Shown here: in pieces, positions 1 through 8,703 of the stretch
How positions within the stretch are numbered: position 1 is the first letter of the stretch
Layout of the letters: every line of letters begins with the position of its first letter
Source: Mesorhizobium sp. WSM3862
GTDB lineage: Bacteria; Pseudomonadota; Alphaproteobacteria; Rhizobiales; Rhizobiaceae
Assembly: GCF_002294985.1 (NCBI RefSeq)
Contig: NZ_NSGE01000012.1
Location: 62,001 to 126,000 of the forward strand
Length of the DNA stretch: 64,000 bases
Direction: 5' to 3'
Notes under the pieces: model-generated
What the model saw: only the letters and a program-made list of their open reading frames with translations
What the model was told of the DNA's origin: nothing
The model's database searches: none
Position numbers and translations under genes: made by a program

Positions 1-168
1 TTCCTTTCGCACTACGTGCCGCTGGAACCAGGCGACCTCGTCTCGACCGGAACGCCGGCGGGCGTCGGCGCCTTCCAGAAGCCGCAGATATTCATGAAGG
101 CTGGCGACGTCGTGGAAATCGAGGCCGCCGGCATCGGTGTGCTTAGAACCCCCATTGTGGCCGGATAG
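1..168 (+). CDS. FAH-family (fumarylacetoacetate hydrolase-like) protein, C-terminal fragment
   Basis: The window opens inside this frame, which reads through to a TAG at 166-168. The visible 55 residues contain LEPGDLVSTGTPAGVG, the conserved C-terminal glycine-rich motif of the FAH/acylpyruvase superfamily. These are metal-dependent hydrolases, decarboxylases or isomerases of 2-oxo acids. The start and catalytic metal site lie outside the window, so the substrate cannot be judged. It ends 5 nt before the next gene and is probably co-transcribed with the sugar-catabolic genes that follow. Confidence 0.75.
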   Translation, partial: FLSHYVPLEPGDLVSTGTPAGVGAFQKPQIFMKAGDVVEIEAAGIGVLRTPIVAG

Positions 169-173
169 AGGGC

Positions 174-1241
174 ATGGACCGGTCCCTGCGCATCGGCGTG
201 ATCGGCTGCGGCTTCTTCGCGCAGAACCATTTGCATTCCTGGAGCGACCTCGCCGAACAGGGCGCCCAGCTTGCCGCCGTCTGCGACGTGGATGCCGCCA
301 AGGCGCGCGCGGCCGGCGAGACATTCCGTGTGCCGTATTATTCGGACGCCGCAAAGATGCTCGAGGCCGAGCGCCTCGACGTGGCCGATATCGTGACACG
401 CCGCGACACGCACAGGCCGTTGGCGGAAATGGCGCTCGCGCGCGGCCTGGCCACAATCGTGCAGAAGCCCTTCGCATCGACATGGGAAGATTGCATCGCG
501 ATCGTCGAAGCTGCGCACAAGGCAAATGCGTGGCTTGCCGTGCATGAGAACTTTCGGTTTCAGGCGCCGATGCGCGCCATCCGCAAGGTAATCGACAGTG
601 GCGCGATCGGAACACCGAGCTGGGCAAGGATACGCTTCAGGACCGGCTTCGACGTCTACAAGACCCAGCCCTATTTCTATGACGAGGAGCAGCTCGCGAT
701 TGCCGATGTCGGTATCCACATGCTGGACCTGTCCCGCTTCTTCCTCGGCGAGGTCGAGCACATCTCCTGCGAAACACAGAAGCGCAATCCACGCATCCGC
801 GCCGAGGACACGGCGACCATGCTGCTCAGGCATCAAAGTGGCGCGGTGTCGGTCGTGGAATGCACCTACGAGTCGCGCCGATTGCCGGATCATTTCCCTG
901 AAACGCTGCTCGTCATCGAAGGTCCGAGGGGAGCCATTTCGCTCGAAACCGGTTGCAGCATGACGGTGACCAGCGACGGCGCGACGTGGACCGAAGACGC
1001 AAGCTCGCCGCTCCTGTCCTGGACCGCTTATCCCTGGCATGTCGCCCAGCAAGGCGTGATCGGTGCATGCGGCCATTTCCTCGACAGCCTGCAGCGCGGC
1101 GTTCCGCCCGAAACCAGCGGTGAGGACAATCTCAAGACATACGCGTTGGTCGATGCCGCCTATCGCGCCGCCAGCGAACGGCGCGCGGTCGAACCTAAGC
1201 GTTGGAACCATGGCTTAGCCAATGGCGGAGAGCGGCCATGA
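174..1241 (+). CDS. Gfo/Idh/MocA-family dehydrogenase, probably D-apiose dehydrogenase-like
   Basis: 355 aa, a typical length for the family. The N-terminus has a Rossmann dinucleotide-binding motif (GVIGCGFFAQNHLHSW, residues about 8-23). The NAD(P)-dependent sugar-dehydrogenase signature follows near residues 95-105 as VQKPFA, the variant of EKP that supplies the catalytic lysine. The family oxidises sugars or sugar acids. The GCGFFAQNH start and the neighbouring ApnL-like gene resemble the D-apiose catabolic arrangement described in rhizobia, where this enzyme makes apionolactone. That specific role is inference; another sugar is possible. Its TGA overlaps the next ATG (ATGA), indicating translational coupling. 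Confidence 0.82.
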   Translation: MDRSLRIGVIGCGFFAQNHLHSWSDLAEQGAQLAAVCDVDAAKARAAGETFRVPYYSDAAKMLEAERLDVADIVTRRDTHRPLAEMALARGLATIVQKPFASTWEDCIAIVEAAHKANAWLAVHENFRFQAPMRAIRKVIDSGAIGTPSWARIRFRTGFDVYKTQPYFYDEEQLAIADVGIHMLDLSRFFLGEVEHISCETQKRNPRIRAEDTATMLLRHQSGAVSVVECTYESRRLPDHFPETLLVIEGPRGAISLETGCSMTVTSDGATWTEDASSPLLSWTAYPWHVAQQGVIGACGHFLDSLQRGVPPETSGEDNLKTYALVDAAYRAASERRAVEPKRWNHGLANGGERP

Positions 1242-1576
1242 GCATTTCGCCTGCCGAAGCGGCCTTTGCCCTCACCGTCGTTTTCGATCTTGTCGAAGGG
1301 ACCTTTCCCGAATTCTACCGGCTCGTTTCGCAGAACGCGTCTCTGTCGGTGGAACTCGAGCCGGGATGTCTGCGCTTCGATGTGCTGACGCCGTTAGGCA
1401 CGCAAAAGCCGTCCCAGATATTCCTGTACGAGATCTATCGCGATCGGGCTGCCTTCGACCTGCACCTCGCTTCGGCTCACTATATGAGCTTCGATGCCAG
1501 CACGCGTGACATGGTGAGCCGCAAGACTGTCGTCACCTACAGGGTGGACGAGAATTCCAAGCAGGCGGTGGCATGA
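1238..1576 (+). CDS. Antibiotic biosynthesis monooxygenase (ABM)-domain protein
   Basis: 112 aa from the ATG at 1238, which overlaps the upstream TGA by four bases. An earlier in-frame TTG at 1202 is much less likely. It contains ELEPGCLRFDV and FLYEIYRDRAAFDLHLAS, the core strands and helix of the dimeric alpha/beta ABM fold (YgiN-like). Family members are cofactor-free oxygenases or small binding proteins. It sits between a sugar dehydrogenase and a lactonase-like gene and overlaps the latter by 4 nt, so a supporting role in the same catabolic route is likely. The exact reaction is unknown. Confidence 0.7.
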   Translation: MSISPAEAAFALTVVFDLVEGTFPEFYRLVSQNASLSVELEPGCLRFDVLTPLGTQKPSQIFLYEIYRDRAAFDLHLASAHYMSFDASTRDMVSRKTVVTYRVDENSKQAVA

Positions 1577-3465
1577 CCGCCAATGCCGATCTCCTTGCGC
1601 TTTACGGCACCGACGAGCCGCTTCCGCAACGGAAGCTTCTTGCCGCCGGACCGCTGACCGCCGTTCTCGAGGACGGCAATCTGCGGACGATCTGTTTTGC
1701 CGGCGTGGAGGTGGTTCGGGCGATCAACTATCTTGCGCGCGATGCGTCCTGGGGGACTTACAAGGCCGAGCTTTCCAACATGCGAATTTCCGAGGACGGC
1801 ACGTCGTTCGAGCTTCGCTATGACGGACTCTGCGCCGGCCCGCAGGGACGTTTCGCCTATCGCATGAAGATTCGTGGCGACGCGTCGGGCGAGCTGACCT
1901 TGCAAGCGGATGGCGTGGCGCTCACCGATTTTCCCACCAACCGCACCGGTTTCGTGGTGCTTCATCCTTCAGAGGCGGCGGGCAAAAGGCTGACCATCCG
2001 GCATAGCGACGGAAGCATCGAGGAGACGACATTTCCCAAATTGATCAGCCCGGACCAGCCTGCCTTCGACATTTCAGCGCTGACGCACGAGCCAGCACCC
2101 GGCTTGGTCTGCGCCGTCGCCATGGAAGGCGATGCCTTCGAGATGGAGGACCAGCGCAACTGGACGGACGCCTCGTTCAAGACTTATGTGCGGCCGCTCT
2201 CAAAGCCCCGACCTTATGTCATCGGCAAAGGTGTGAAGGACATACAGCGCGTCACGGTTTCCGTGCACGCCGAGACATCGGCGCCTGGACCGGCTATCAG
2301 CAGTCCAGCAACCCTGACCGTTGGCGGACCTGCCGGGCGGATGCCGTCGATAGCGCTGTTCGTCGATCCCGACCAACTGCCGGCAGCCATCGCCGGCGCG
2401 GCTTCGCTTGGCCCGGTGCCGGAGATCATACTGCGCTTCGACAGCGCGCGCGGGCATGATCGGCGCGTGCTGGAAAAGGCAGCCGAGCTTGCGAGCGCGC
2501 TTGGCGCCCGGCTGGCGCTCGAGGCGATCTTTGATGCGATCCACCCCGGGGCCGAGGCCCAGACCCTTGCAGCTATGGTTTGCTTGGCGGGCGTCGAACC
2601 GAGCGCCATTCTGGTTTCACCACGGCGCGAATTCAAGACACGCCCCTCGAACCATTTGCCGAACGGTGAGCGATCGATTGACGAGATCGTGCAGGCATTG
2701 CGGGCTGTCGGTCTCGCTTGCCCGATAGGGGCTGGTACGCCCTCCCTATTCACCGAATTCAACCGCAACCCGCCGACCGGCAATGCGGATTTCGTCTTCT
2801 TCGGCAACAGCGCCATCGTGCATGCCGCCGATGAGCAGTCGGTCATGGAAACCCTGACCGTTTATCCTGCAGTCATGGAGACAGCACGGCAATTGTGTCC
2901 CGGAAAGCCGATCTGGCTTGGGCCTTGCACGATCGGCTTGCGGCACAATCCCTATGGTGAGGTGGTCGCAGCCAATCCCGGACATAGCCGGGTGCCCGCC
3001 GCCGGCACCGACCCGCGTCAGCGGGCATTGTTCGGTGCCGCCTTTGCCGTCGGCGTCGCGGCCCGGGCCGCTGAGACAGCCGCCGAGCGGTTGATATTGG
3101 CAGAACCGACTGGCCCCTTCGGTCTCTTGAACGAGGACGGCTCCCGACGACCTTTGCAAGCCGTCCATGCCCAAATCGCTGAGGCCGCCGGCGTCGAACG
3201 CTATGGGATTTCGAGTGATTGGCCAGGCGTGGCAGCAATTGCCTTTCGTCGCGGCAACACGATCCGCGTGCTGGCGGCCAACCTGACCCCCGTGCCGATC
3301 GACATAGCGCTATCCTCGGATGCTAAACTGCTTTGCGTTGCAGGTGAGGACACGAAGCCGGCGAAGTCCCCGCTGACCACCCATACATTGGGGCCGTACA
3401 ACTCTGTCGCTCTTCAGTTTGTCCAGACGCCAAGTCGACCGGACGGCAGGCCCAGGAAAAGCTGA
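1573..3465 (+). CDS. apnL: ApnL-like large protein, probable D-apionate lactonase
   Basis: 630 aa, overlapping the ABM gene by 4 nt. From memory of the family, the N-terminal beta-rich part (GPLTAVLEDGNLRTICFAGV, then DASWGTY) matches the D-apionate lactonase family, a large protein with N-terminal, TIM-barrel-like middle and beta C-terminal domains. The enzyme would open apionolactone made by the upstream dehydrogenase. Residues about 260-470 look like a barrel, and the last 90 residues like a beta sandwich. The assignment rests on the N-terminus, length and operon partner. A generic glycoside-hydrolase-like protein is the alternative. Confidence 0.62.
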   Translation: MTANADLLALYGTDEPLPQRKLLAAGPLTAVLEDGNLRTICFAGVEVVRAINYLARDASWGTYKAELSNMRISEDGTSFELRYDGLCAGPQGRFAYRMKIRGDASGELTLQADGVALTDFPTNRTGFVVLHPSEAAGKRLTIRHSDGSIEETTFPKLISPDQPAFDISALTHEPAPGLVCAVAMEGDAFEMEDQRNWTDASFKTYVRPLSKPRPYVIGKGVKDIQRVTVSVHAETSAPGPAISSPATLTVGGPAGRMPSIALFVDPDQLPAAIAGAASLGPVPEIILRFDSARGHDRRVLEKAAELASALGARLALEAIFDAIHPGAEAQTLAAMVCLAGVEPSAILVSPRREFKTRPSNHLPNGERSIDEIVQALRAVGLACPIGAGTPSLFTEFNRNPPTGNADFVFFGNSAIVHAADEQSVMETLTVYPAVMETARQLCPGKPIWLGPCTIGLRHNPYGEVVAANPGHSRVPAAGTDPRQRALFGAAFAVGVAARAAETAAERLILAEPTGPFGLLNEDGSRRPLQAVHAQIAEAAGVERYGISSDWPGVAAIAFRRGNTIRVLAANLTPVPIDIALSSDAKLLCVAGEDTKPAKSPLTTHTLGPYNSVALQFVQTPSRPDGRPRKS

Positions 3466-3499
3466 ACGTCAAGATACGCAATCCAAGGCGGGATGTCTC

Positions 3500-3600
3500 G
3501 TCTCCCAGCTATTTGCGTGGGCGGGATGATGGCGCCCGGCAGGAGCATGGAGTGCGCGGACAGGCCTCAAGATCAGCAGCTTCTGCAGGCGAGCGGCGTC
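3500..3600 (+). repeat. Dispersed repeat, copy A
   Basis: A stretch starting TCTCCCAGCTATTTGCG is nearly identical to one at 7841-7930. About 50 bases match with few changes, followed by a looser shared tail (CAGCTTCTG...GGCG). It lies in the convergent gap between the lactonase-like gene and the TRAP large permease. Both copies have the same orientation and bracket the TRAP operon. I see no coding role. Confidence 0.7.
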
Positions 3601-3659
3601 TCTGAAGCGCTGAACCTTCGATTGTTGCGTCGGCGTCGAACCGCCAAAGACGTGTGCGG

Positions 3660-5030
3660 TCAACCGCCTCCGTACATGAGCTTCGGCAGCCAAATGACGA
3701 TCGAGGGGAACACGATGCACAACCCTACTCCGATCGCCTGCAGGCATAAGAAGGGAACGGCGGATCGGAAGATCGTCGCCATCGATATCTCCGGTGGCGC
3801 GACACTCTTCAAGTAAAACAGTGAATAGCCGAACGGTGGGCTCAGGAACGCCATCTGCATGTTGACCATGAAAATGACGCCATACCACAGCGGCACGTCT
3901 TCAGGAGCCACACCGGCTAAGCCGAACGTACCGCCGAATTCGAGGGACTTAAGGATGGGCAGAAATATCGGTACGGTGAGAAGGAGAATGCCCACCCAGT
4001 CCAGAAACATGCCCAGGACGAACAGGATGATCATCATCAGAACAAGAATGCCGTAAGGCGCGAATCCAGTTCCGAGAATGGATTCGGCGACGAAGCTCTG
4101 CCCGCCCTTCAGGATGAAGAAGCCGACGAACATGGTGGCTCCGAAGAATATCCACATCACCATCGCAGTCGCCTTGAGGGTCGCCACGCCGGCTTCCCGG
4201 ATCGTGTCCCAAGTCAGGCGGCGATGGGCGGCGCAGACGATGAAAGCACCGAATGTGCCGATGCCGGCGGCTTCAACAGGCGTTGCTATGCCAAGGAAGA
4301 TGACCCCGAGCACAAGCAGGATCAGCAGAATGGGCATGAACGTGCGGCGCAGAAGCCTCAGCTTCTCCCCAAAGCCGATGCGCTCGCTCGGCGGCAAAGC
4401 CGGGCCGAGCTTGGGGTTGATGTAGCAGCGCGCCGTGACGTAGACGACATACATCCCCGACAGCAGCAGCCCTGGGAATACCGACCCGATCAAAAGCTCG
4501 CCTAACGACTGTTGCGCGACGACGGCGTAGACGATCGCCATCACCGAAGGCGGTATGAGGATGCCAAGCGTTCCTCCGGCGAGCAGCGAGCCGCAGGCGA
4601 GCTTTGCGTCGTAGTTGCGGCGGAGCATCGCTGGCAGAGCGATCATGCCCATTGTCACTTCCGTCGCACCGACGACCCCAACCATTGCTGCGAGCAGGGT
4701 GCACGAGATTATGGTGGCCGAGGCAAGTCCGCCTTTCAGCCCACCCAGCCATTTATAGACGACGTCAAACAGCTCCTCGATGATCCCCGCTTTCTGAAGG
4801 ATCGCGGCCATGAAGATAAAAAGCGGCACCGCCGAGAGCTGATAATCCGTCATGAAGGGAAAAATCCGCGACGGCAGCATGTTCAGCATGGCCGCATTAC
4901 CGAATAAGAAGAGGAAGAGAACGGCGAGGCTGCCCGTGCAGAAGGCCATTGGTAGCCCGAGCAATAAAAGAACGCCCAGTCCGCCGAACATCAGGATGCT
5001 CAGCCACAGGATTGGAAGCTCGAGACCCAT
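3660..5030 (-). CDS. TRAP transporter large permease subunit (DctM type)
   Basis: 456 aa, almost entirely hydrophobic with about 12-13 membrane segments, as expected for the DctM/ion-transporter superfamily. Typical features include LPMAFCTGS near the N-terminus, the ALPAMLRRNYDAKLACGSLLA region and the GTLGILIPPSV motif. It forms the transporting subunit of a sodium-coupled tripartite secondary uptake system. It begins 3 nt after the small permease gene and forms one operon with it and the binding protein. The substrate is not visible in the sequence. The adjacent sugar-catabolic genes run in the opposite direction but suggest a sugar acid or related compound. Confidence 0.93.
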   Translation of the reverse strand: MGLELPILWLSILMFGGLGVLLLLGLPMAFCTGSLAVLFLFLFGNAAMLNMLPSRIFPFMTDYQLSAVPLFIFMAAILQKAGIIEELFDVVYKWLGGLKGGLASATIISCTLLAAMVGVVGATEVTMGMIALPAMLRRNYDAKLACGSLLAGGTLGILIPPSVMAIVYAVVAQQSLGELLIGSVFPGLLLSGMYVVYVTARCYINPKLGPALPPSERIGFGEKLRLLRRTFMPILLILLVLGVIFLGIATPVEAAGIGTFGAFIVCAAHRRLTWDTIREAGVATLKATAMVMWIFFGATMFVGFFILKGGQSFVAESILGTGFAPYGILVLMMIILFVLGMFLDWVGILLLTVPIFLPILKSLEFGGTFGLAGVAPEDVPLWYGVIFMVNMQMAFLSPPFGYSLFYLKSVAPPEISMATIFRSAVPFLCLQAIGVGLCIVFPSIVIWLPKLMYGGG

Positions 5031-5033
5031 GGC

Positions 5034-6134
5034 TTAGCGGAGCCTTCTTGTTGCGGTCGCGATGTCACGCATCAGGCGAGACACGCCTTGAAGCAGCAGC
5101 AGCGCGGCGCCAACAGGAATCGCCAGCTTCACCGGCCAATATTGAATACCCCACTCGGTGAAAGAACTCTCGCCCACCGCCATCGCGTCGCTGGCAAAAC
5201 GCCAGCCGGCAACGAGCATTGTACCCACGAACAGGAAAAAGAACGCCGAGGTGATGATATCGCAGATCGCCCGGCCACGCTCGGAGAGGTGGCTGTACAC
5301 GATGTCGACCCTGACATGGGTCTCATCGCGATAGGCATAGGCCCCAGCCAGCATGTATTGCATGCCGAACATCAGAAACATGCTCTCGTGCACCCAGTTG
5401 GTCGGGGAGTTGAAAACGAAGCGGGCGACCACCTCGTAATAGTACGCCATGACCGCGAGGACCGACCAATAGGCGACGAACTCGCCTGTCACTCTTACAA
5501 GCCAGTCGACCGGCCTAAATGGCGCAAGAGGCTGTTTGACGGGCGTCGCGGGCACATCGACGACGATCTCATGGTGGGTTGCGGCGCGCCCAGTCTCACG
5601 GGCGCGGGCGCGCCGCACAAGACCGGGTATGAGAAGGGCGTCGCCGACAATAATGAGACCGAGCAGAAGTCCCGCAATCCGGCTGATGCTGCTGTCCCAC
5701 TCGAGCCCGTGAACGGCCGCCGTCAGATCGTTGCGCGCCGCCGCGGCCTCAGCCTCAGCTTTTGCAAGTCGATCGGCAGCCCCCTGCTTGTTGGCTGCCG
5801 TATCTGCCTTGGCACGCGGCAACAGTTTCTCGGCCTGCTCGCTCTGGGATCGCGCGAGTGAAACTGCCTCGCGTCCATCGCGCACCTGGGTGCTTGTCCA
5901 AAGTACCGCGATGAAGAACGGGATAAAAATGAATCCCCACCTGCTCTTCAGATAGAAGCGGTGCATGCCGAGGAAGCCGGCTGTGACCAGGAACAGATAG
6001 GCAAGAAACAGGTTTGGACCGCCGGGATCACGCTGTGCCCGTTCTCGATGGACAAAATGAACGGCGGCCAGCGGAAAGACCGCGAAGGTTAACCAGTAGA
6101 GCCAGTGCGGCAGCACAAATGTTAGGGAAGGCAT
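5034..6134 (-). CDS. TRAP small permease (DctQ type) fused to an N-terminal TM2-like domain
   Basis: 366 aa, about twice the usual 160-200 aa of DctQ. Residues 1-95 contain a TM2-like signature (GFLGMHRFYLKSRWG). Residues about 95-150 are a charged, Ala-rich coiled-coil-like stretch, followed by a membrane helix. Residues about 205-366 are a normal four-helix DctQ domain (VFNSPTNWVHESMFLMFG, then RVDIVYSHLSERGRA). The small subunit normally bridges binding protein and large permease. The extra domain should place additional helices and a coil in or near the membrane; its purpose is unknown. It sits between the DctP and DctM genes. Confidence 0.88.
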   Translation of the reverse strand: MPSLTFVLPHWLYWLTFAVFPLAAVHFVHRERAQRDPGGPNLFLAYLFLVTAGFLGMHRFYLKSRWGFIFIPFFIAVLWTSTQVRDGREAVSLARSQSEQAEKLLPRAKADTAANKQGAADRLAKAEAEAAAARNDLTAAVHGLEWDSSISRIAGLLLGLIIVGDALLIPGLVRRARARETGRAATHHEIVVDVPATPVKQPLAPFRPVDWLVRVTGEFVAYWSVLAVMAYYYEVVARFVFNSPTNWVHESMFLMFGMQYMLAGAYAYRDETHVRVDIVYSHLSERGRAICDIITSAFFFLFVGTMLVAGWRFASDAMAVGESSFTEWGIQYWPVKLAIPVGAALLLLQGVSRLMRDIATATRRLR

Positions 6135-6194
6135 CGGCGAACGCCTGCTGCAGGAGCGAGCGCCCGTCCGGCTCAGGACGGGCGAAAAGAGGGT

Positions 6195-7313
6195 TCACAG
6201 GTTGATGGTCAGCCCCTGGTACATGTCCGGAGTGACATAACCGACTGTCGGGTTCTCCATGACCTCGAGCTGCAACTTGAAGATGCGCGCTGCGTCCTTG
6301 TCCTTGTTGGCCCACTCGAACCAGATGGGTACCGCGATTTCCTGGAACTTCTGGAGGTCCTCCGGTCCAAGCCGATTGATTTCAATGCCGGCATCCAGGA
6401 ATTTTTGCCAAGCCTCCATGTCGGCCTTCTGGATCGAGCCGAAATGGGCATTGGAATAGACTTGGATCTCGTCTTCCACGAACTTCTTGAGGTTGTCCGG
6501 GAGTTGGTTCCAGACATTCATGTTGACGGCAAAGTCCATCAGGTCGACGGGCTGGTATACGGACATCAGACCGGCTGGACCCATGGAAATGTACTTGGTC
6601 ACCTGCTGGAAACCGAGGGCCCAGTTTACGGCCGGACCGGTGTAGTCGGCGGCATCGATCGTGCCCTTTTCCAGCGCGGAGAACACCTCGCCGCCCGGCA
6701 GCAACGTCGTCTTGGCACCGGCTTTCGCGAAGGTTTCGGCGATCATGCCGCCCGGTACGCGCAGTTTCAGATCCCTAAAATCCTCGATTGAGCGGATCGG
6801 TGTCTTTGAGTGGATGATGTTCGGGCCGTGATGAATGCGGTTGACGTAGTAAAGGCCTTGTTTCGCATAAAGGTCGCGCGCGGCCTGCAGACCACCTTTT
6901 GAATAGAAAAAGATATCCCATTCGTGCGGATAGCGTAGCCCCAACGTGTAAGAGGACAGGAACGCCGTAGCGGGAAGCTTGCCGGCCCAATAAAGTGAAA
7001 ACGAGTTCATCGCTTCCAGAACCCCGTTCTTCACCCCGTCGAGGAGTTCGAAGTCACCAACGATATCCTTTGCCTTGAACGGCTGAAATTCGAGTTGGCC
7101 TCCGGTTTTTTCCTTGATGGTGCCACACCAGTTTTGGAAGGTTTCAAGTCCGACACCCGCCGGCCACGAGGTTTGGATTTTCCAGGTGATTGCGTCTGCG
7201 GCTCCGGCCCTTCGAACCCAGGGCGCGGTGACCGCCGTCGCCGTTAGCCCAGCGACAAGTCCACTCGTCTTCAGAAATTTTCGCCTTGATTGGGAACGCG
7301 ATTCTCCGTCCAT
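6195..7313 (-). CDS. TRAP transporter periplasmic substrate-binding protein (DctP type), Tat signal
   Basis: 372 aa from the ATG at 7313, preceded by a strong AGGGAGG ribosome site; a longer frame starting at 7343 lacks one. The N-terminus is a twin-arginine signal (SRRKFLKTSGLVAGLTATAV) with an Ala-x-Ala cleavage region (RRAGAADA). The mature part has the DctP fold, with ITWKIQTSWPAG at the start and the DLKLRVPGGM region near the middle, where the conserved substrate-carboxylate arginine sits. It captures a carboxylate-bearing solute for the two permeases downstream. Tat export suggests a folded or cofactor-dependent state, as in the mannitol/chloroaromatic TRAP subgroup. Confidence 0.92.
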   Translation of the reverse strand: MDGESRSQSRRKFLKTSGLVAGLTATAVTAPWVRRAGAADAITWKIQTSWPAGVGLETFQNWCGTIKEKTGGQLEFQPFKAKDIVGDFELLDGVKNGVLEAMNSFSLYWAGKLPATAFLSSYTLGLRYPHEWDIFFYSKGGLQAARDLYAKQGLYYVNRIHHGPNIIHSKTPIRSIEDFRDLKLRVPGGMIAETFAKAGAKTTLLPGGEVFSALEKGTIDAADYTGPAVNWALGFQQVTKYISMGPAGLMSVYQPVDLMDFAVNMNVWNQLPDNLKKFVEDEIQVYSNAHFGSIQKADMEAWQKFLDAGIEINRLGPEDLQKFQEIAVPIWFEWANKDKDAARIFKLQLEVMENPTVGYVTPDMYQGLTINL

Positions 7314-7319
7314 TGCTTT

Positions 7320-7948
7320 CCTCCCTGTTCGGCAAGCGGGCAAATGATGGGCCCGTCGCCGGTCTCAAATCGCAAAATCAATGACGCAAAGGATGTCCCG
7401 TTCTTGTGGGACCAGAGCTGCCTCCTTTTTCGCAGTCGTTTCCAGCCGGATGCCAACGCCACAAACGATAGCGACAGGGACCGGCGCAGCCTGTAAATAA
7501 CATAACGCGGCGCAATCATTTTCAACCACTGCGCGCCCGATCCATAGTATGCCTGTGCGGCTGTAATAAATCCATTGGTGAGTCACGCCCAATGACGCGC
7601 TCGGGGCGTCGATCTGGTGCTTCAGGATTGGGATTGGGGTAAGAGCCATCGGCTCGTACTGAGCGAGTCTTACAGGCCCGCGAGGTCAGGCAAATGTAGG
7701 ACGCGCGAGTTGCTGGTGATGAGCTGTTCGACACGCAGTTGCTGAACTACCGATTGAGATGGGGCACACTCAGTCCGAGCGCGTCCGCCATGACTTCCCC
7801 ATGCGGTATAAACCAGCTCTGGCAAATGGCCCGTTCGGGCGTCTCCCAGCTATTTGCGCAGGCGGGATGATGGCGGCGCCCGGCGGGAGCATGGAGTGCA
7901 CGATAGGCCTTCTGCAGCTTCTGCTGGCGTCCGGTGGATACGGATCGG
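7320..7948. other. Intergenic region with dispersed repeat copy B
   Basis: About 630 bp between the TRAP binding-protein start and the end of the DUF1003 gene. Short frames exist on both strands but none has a convincing ribosome site or protein character. Bases 7841-7930 are copy B of the repeat seen at 3500-3600. The promoter of the TRAP operon should lie just above 7313, but I could not define it. Confidence 0.6.
7841..7930 (+). repeat. Dispersed repeat, copy B
   Basis: Same orientation as copy A at 3500-3600 and sharing the core GATGATGGCG...CCCGGC followed by GGAGCATGGAGTGC. It differs by a three-base insertion and scattered substitutions. Together the copies enclose the 3.7-kb TRAP operon. 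Confidence 0.7.
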
Positions 7949-8521
7949 TCAGCCGACCGTCGCTTGACCCGTTGCCTCCTTAATCTTGTCCAAGACCGCT
8001 TCAGGCGCCACGTCGCGCTTCAGCTCCTTCAACTCATTGTCTGCTTCCGTCGGAACATCCAGGCGCTTCGCGATCTCCTCGACCAGTTTGATGAGCTTGG
8101 TCGTCTCATGCTCGTTGAGCAGGCTCACCTGCAGATCGAGGTCTGCCCGCGCATCATCCTGGGCGGCCATGCGGTTCTGGTTGATTAGTACGAACGTTGA
8201 GAGAAAGATCGCCTCGACCGAGGCGAACATGGCCAGGATAACCAGAGAAGGATCCCAGGGTTTTATAAAGTTCACGATCCCGAAATTTAGGCCGATCCAG
8301 CCGCCAAAGAAGACGAGGTGGATGTAGACGAACATCATGCTGCCGGCAAACCTGCTGATTGCCGCCGCCGCGCGCTGCTCCAGCGATGCTGTCTTGGCAT
8401 CGCGCTTCCGCCTCTCGACCAGTGCCTCGATGTTCCGCGCCAGGGCAGGGGCGAGGCCTTCCGCCGCCGGCGTGGTCGGAGTGGCGTAGCCCTGGTCCTC
8501 TGGGGCGGCTTTGGGATTCAT
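7949..8521 (-). CDS. DUF1003-family membrane protein
   Basis: 190 aa. A charged N-terminal third is followed by two membrane helices (MMFVYIHLVFFGGWIGLN and the segment around LVILAMFASVEAIFLSTF). A soluble region after NRMAAQDDARADLDLQV is the conserved DUF1003 signature. The function is unknown; members are common in stress-associated gene sets of soil bacteria. Unlike many neighbours it has no recognisable GGAAC-type promoter upstream. It is the last gene before the nucleoside hydrolase region. Confidence 0.88.
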   Translation of the reverse strand: MNPKAAPEDQGYATPTTPAAEGLAPALARNIEALVERRKRDAKTASLEQRAAAAISRFAGSMMFVYIHLVFFGGWIGLNFGIVNFIKPWDPSLVILAMFASVEAIFLSTFVLINQNRMAAQDDARADLDLQVSLLNEHETTKLIKLVEEIAKRLDVPTEADNELKELKRDVAPEAVLDKIKEATGQATVG

Positions 8522-8703
8522 TGTTGTCTCTCCCGTCTAGGCAGCCTAACTCGCTATTTGGCAATTCGCTCCATTTCACCGCTGTCCAGAGTGCCGAACG
8601 AGCGCCTTGTCCGGCGATCCTGCCCGATGCAACAGCGGTTGCTGCAGACCGGTGCAGGCTCGCTTCGCGTTGAGTTCGCAGGGCAGGACTCCTACTTAAG
8701 GGG

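Noticed and set aside
5990..6014. GGAAC-N17-GTT on the plus strand inside the TRAP small permease gene
   Set aside because: It lies antisense within coding sequence with no gene or terminator downstream; a few such matches are expected by chance in 64 kb.
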